Shown here: positions 60,315-64,000 of the stretch, in pieces
Layout: each line of letters opens with the position of its first letter
How positions within the stretch are numbered: the first letter of the stretch is position 1
Assembly: GCA_027943335.1 (NCBI GenBank)
Contig: BSBK01007037.1
Span: 689,501-753,500 of the forward strand
Reading direction: 5' to 3'
Length of the DNA stretch: 64,000 nt
Source of the DNA: Chamaecyparis obtusa
Lineage: Eukaryota; Streptophyta; Pinopsida; Cupressales; Cupressaceae
Position numbers and translations under genes: made by a program
The notes under the pieces: model-generated
Database searches by the model: none
Told to the model about the DNA's origin: nothing
Seen by the model: the letters and a program-made list of their open reading frames with translations, nothing else

Positions 60315-62830
60315 AATCAATTCCTTTTAATTGAATTCCATCAAATTTTGTGGATGCTATCGATTGAGGCGCCATTCTTTTATTTTCTTCCTCAAGGAAT
60401 TGCATATACCATACTTGCATTTTCAGCTTGTTAAGACATTTCATTGCTATCTGATTTTTGCAACATTAAAGTTGTTTTGGACATATTTCTCAGCCATTTA
60501 TTTGGCGTCTTGTATTGACTATGTGTATAGCCTAGATGAGCATTGACAGTTCATGGTTATGACTGCAAATGAGGTGTCATTTGTGTGCCTTGTTCACACA
60601 GTTTGTACTGTTTTCCTATGTCATCTCTTGGGTTTTTTCATTTCTTCAAACCTATACACTGATGGTTGTGTTTGGAACTTTTCTTCCAGACACAACACAT
60701 CATTAGATATAGATCACTACCATAGTCCTCAGGATCAATGCCAGCGGTCTTCTCTCTGCATTCAATCCCTTGTCTCATGCATATATCGATTTCTTTTTCC
60801 AAACATCATCTGTGCCAATTCCTTCTTTTAGGAAGAAATTTGTGATAGGAATTTTTTTAAAAACAATTTATCAAAATTCCGAGTAATGATTTTATTAAGG
60901 ATATTTAAATTTAAACAATCATTTTAAATATTCATTGGCGATGTTGCAAATTTCTTTTTCTTAGGTTTATCACTTGCAGTGAAATTCTAGCGTTGGAAGG
61001 ACTAAATATACCCTTTCTCAAGAATTGTTTTTCTATTTCAAGATTATCGAGGGCTCTAAGAACCTTGGATTATTATATCAAATGCCTTTGTAGATTATAG
61101 AATTTTAATAAACCTATACCATTCATTTGGGATGGTTAAAGTCAACATATTCACCTCATATAGGTTTTTTAACTTCAATACAAATTTGTGACGAATGGAA
61201 ATATAAACTTTTTCCTCATTAGCCACCAGCCACCAGATCATGGATTAGATCTCAGCTTCTATGCTTCTATTCTGCTCCTCCTAAACCCAACAGACCTCTT
61301 AACTGCAGACTAAATTGTTTATTCATCTGACAGACACAATGACCTTGTTCCAATTGAAAGACAAAAAAATTATAGTTGCCTTGATTCTATGATTGAGCCC
61401 TATTCTTCCACTGATAACACTCACTATCTAACTGCTGACAGAACAGTCACTTAGTGCTGCAGAGTCCCAGATCAAAAGAAAGGGAACATTACAAATTTTT
61501 ACTTTATCTTTTGTGTGCTCTTACTTTCATTCGAGTGGTATTTCTTGCATTATGTCAAAGTGTACCTGAAAATATAATTCTGCAGACATAGGAAGTGTTT
61601 ACTCTCATTTCTATGAGGAACACAAATTATTTCAATCAAATCATGCTGTATATGAATTAGCTTTGTGTTGGCCAATTATGTAGTGAAATTTCCTAATTAA
61701 TTACGGATCAGTCAAGGCTAAATGTAAAAACAAATTCTCTCTGCTCATAGCATCTAAGTGTAAGGGCACCCTGTTGTGAGACAAATATGCCAATCAGCTA
61801 ATAATGTAGACTCCAAAAACAAACTAAAGTCAGCGGCTTCTCTCTTAGGTGAAAAAAATTGAAGCTGCCTTTCAACTTTCCCAACACCAACACCAAGTTT
61901 TATATATATTATGCTTTCAATGATACTTGTAATGGCACTTCAAACCACATACCCACACCTTTCTTTCATGATACTCAATACTCTAGCAATGCTGTTCGCA
62001 TGAATCCAATATCGGTTCATTGTTCTAATACTAATCTGGAAATAGCCATACATGATAGTGATGCTTGCCAATATTTGAGAAGGGAGTCCACAAATAGCTA
62101 TGATAGATTCAATCCTAAAAAGAATTCCTTTCTTATCTCGTGCTGTACTCAATCAAAATTACTCATCCGAAGCCTTTCCTGAAATCTAAGATGCAACAAT
62201 GTTATCATACCACTCAAGATGAAGGACCACAATTCAGATATATTTTCTTACTTCCTGGATTCTTTCATGGATGGTGGTTAGTTCCATGATGAAAAAAACA
62301 AGGATGTTACAGATTTCTACGAGAAACACTTGAACACGTACAGGATTAATGCTTAAGAATTCCACATGGATGAGATTTCTGCTAATGCATTTTAGTTAAG
62401 GAAAAAGAATGAAATAATGAACACAGAAACAAACTCTAGACAGATTTCATTATTCTTCTGTTTATTCAATTATTTTTATTTCCAGAACTACTTCGATTAC
62501 ATTGCTTATCATTTATTTTTTAAGACATTCATCTGTTACATTTCCTGAGTAAAAAAAACAGTGTACGATGGAAACACAAAACTCAGACAGAAACAATCGC
62601 AGAGACTCTCTGCATTCAAAATACAACTTAGATTGCAACAAAGAAACCAATTTATATATTCATTAAATTTGCACACACAAATTAACAAATCATTGGCCTC
62701 TCTCCCTCTGCATAATCTCCCTCTATACAGTCTCACTGCTCTACACATCTCACTTCAATCCACCTAATCTCGTAACTATGCACTCCCCTGAAGAATTCAA
62801 GCCTTAGGCATTTTTCATAACTCCATTTCT
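60315..62830. other. No gene identified
   Basis: About 2.5 kb right of the LINE target site. Open frames at 60331-60831 and 61859-62182 carry no motif that I recognise. The sequence is T-rich on the left and A-rich on the right. Confidence 0.4.
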
Positions 62831-63245
62831 TGGCCTTTGGCTCTTCCTTATCGCTGCCATTCATCGAACCCTCAATGCCTAATGATTCCATGAGAGAACT
62901 GCTCCAAAATGGTGCAGATGCACTTGTTTGGAGATTTCTAAAGCCTTCTCTACAAATTTATTGTCTGCATATCCTGCAATCATGGCAAGATTTCTTTGAG
63001 GCATTCTATCAAACAGTTACGTGCCTGTCTATACTTCCACATTTGCAAACGTATCAAACATGGCATTACCGATTGCTTTAGTTTGTAAGTTTTTAAAGCG
63101 TGTTAATAAATGCATTTTGCACATAGCCCGCAGTTATGGATTTCGTTGAGGTATTCTGTCAAACAGTTCACCAGCCTCCACTACGCTTCCACATTTGGCA
63201 TAAATGTCTACAGTTGCAACTACAACAGCCGAAAACTTTCTTCAT
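62830..63245 (-). pseudogene. PPR protein fragment, broken
   Basis: The minus strand from about 63223 reads TVDIYAKCGSVVEAGELFDR then IPQRN, a typical plant PPR repeat. A frame change follows (ITAGYVQNAFINTL). Next comes a second repeat set, GNAMFDTFANVEV, LFDRMPQRNLAMIAGYADNK and FVEKALEISKQVHLHHFGAV. PPR proteins bind organelle transcripts in mitochondria or plastids; the spacing suggests the PLS subclass, but no E, E+ or DYW tail is seen. TAG and TAA stops and at least one frameshift make this non-functional. Only about three repeats remain of the usual ten or more. Confidence 0.8.
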
Positions 63246-63337
63246 GAGCATTTTCAGCATATTCCTTATCTCTGCTTGCTCTTTCTAACTCTTTACCCTT
63301 ATCTCCTGCTCTTTCAAAACTTTTCTTACAACTTCGG

Positions 63338-63567
63338 TTAGATGATCAACTCCTTTTGTATCTCCTCCTCGCTGGAGATTGTTGTCATATTTTTCTCTGG
63401 CAATTTGTCGCTTGTCTTCCCCATTTCTTCAGTGCTGCTGGGGCTGTCAATGGCGTCATCCTTGTTAACTGGCCACCGCTCGTCGATATAATGCTCGACA
63501 ATCTCTCTCAGCGAAAGCCCACTATGCTCCTCTGTAACTTTCCACTTTCTTAAAACCCCAAGATTGC
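63338..63567 (-). pseudogene. Unrecognised exon-like segment
   Basis: An open minus-strand frame without an ATG reads LRKWKVTEEHSGLSLREIVE, HYIDERWPVNKDD, then an acidic/serine-rich part (SPSSTEEMGKTSDK, ISSEEEIQKELII) and a TAA at 63338. The first part is repeated in the neighbouring copy to the right with almost no amino-acid change. It may be an exon of a host gene that continues beyond the window. I do not recognise it. Its link to the PPR fragment downstream is unclear. Confidence 0.4.
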
Positions 63568-63757
63568 ATCAGTGCATGCAAATAATTTTATTTTTTGGTT
63601 CATCCTTGTTAACTGGCCACCGCTCGTCGATATAATGCTCGACAATCTCTCTCAGCGAAAGCCCACTCTGCTCCTCAGTAACTTTCCACTTTCTTAAAAC
63701 CCCAAGATTGTTCCACTTCTGCATCAGTGCATACAAATAATTTTATTTTTTGGTTCT
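63456..63757. repeat. ~144-bp tandem duplication of the exon-like segment
   Basis: TCATCCTTGTTAACTGGCC begins at 63456 and again at 63600. The copies are nearly identical through CTCGTCGATATAATGCTCG, CCACTTTCTTAAAACCCC and TAATTTTATTTTTTGG. The right copy has about 11 extra bases (TTCCACTTCTG) near 63710. Few differences suggest a recent event. Confidence 0.95.
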
Positions 63758-63759
63758 GA

Positions 63760-64000
63760 GAAGTAAAAATATCATGCCTAAGAAAACAAATTAACTGCCA
63801 ATGTCCGTTCAAGTGAATCCCTCTTATCTTACTTGTATAAGACTTGTTATGAGGTTGCTCCATTGCCAGCAGACGAAAATCCATGCAATAAGTTGAAGCT
63901 TTGTGATTTGTGTGTTTTGAATTAATTTCGAATAAGAAACCTGCATCTTTCTAATAAAAATTAGGTTTTCAATAAAGTTTGCAATTCAACATTTTTTTGT
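63760..64000. other. No feature assigned
   Basis: A minus-strand frame (63884-63675) runs into the right copy of the duplication (KLFVCTDAEVEQSWGFKK). It could be upstream exon or chance sequence. AT-rich to the window end. Confidence 0.35.

Overview
The window looks like intergenic DNA from a large, repeat-rich plant nuclear genome. A gymnosperm, probably a conifer, is my best guess. The evidence is several RNase-H-bearing plant LINEs, a copia remnant with an initiator-tRNA-type primer-binding site, a large LTR element without pol, a degenerate telomere-like tract, and a broken plant-type PPR gene. I see no rRNA, tRNA, CRISPR array or clearly intact host gene. Nearly every coding region is decayed, and most premature stops are TAG, as expected from C-to-T change at methylated CAG sites.

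Layout. 0-9 kb: an unrecognised broken ORF, a long (TA)n tract, a LINE 3' stub, three promoter-like tandem units, a gag-like pseudogene and a LINE RNase H remnant (both minus strand). 9.7-12.4 kb: degenerate telomere-like DNA with internal duplications. 12.5-16 kb: a copia end fragment and a second LINE remnant. 18.1-18.8 kb: a ~185-bp tandem repeat.

19,330-50,633: the main object, a candidate 31.3-kb DNA transposon. It has perfect 32-bp terminal inverted repeats (TIRs) and a 4-bp CAAA target duplication. Inside the left end is a decayed, once-spliced transposase-like gene reading rightward. Inside the right end is a multi-exon gene of unknown function reading leftward. Between these convergent genes lie a duplicated gene-like fragment and a very regular 357-bp satellite of about 36 monomers. 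A ~7.7-kb non-autonomous LTR retrotransposon interrupts the satellite. GC-rich palindromes sit subterminally at both ends, upstream of the two genes, where binding sites or promoters would be expected.

51-64 kb: a LINE ORF1 remnant; a 5'-truncated LINE (55.84-60.31 kb) with a 9-bp target duplication and an unusually long 3' region; an uninformative stretch; a PPR pseudogene; and a tandemly duplicated unknown exon-like segment.

One family of ~46-bp hairpins (GTCGCATGATCGCAT arms) occurs four times in each LTR of the retrotransposon and seven times in the 3' region of the unrelated LINE. This links two different retroelement classes.

All calls come from reading the sequence by eye. Family names rest on motif recognition without any database search.
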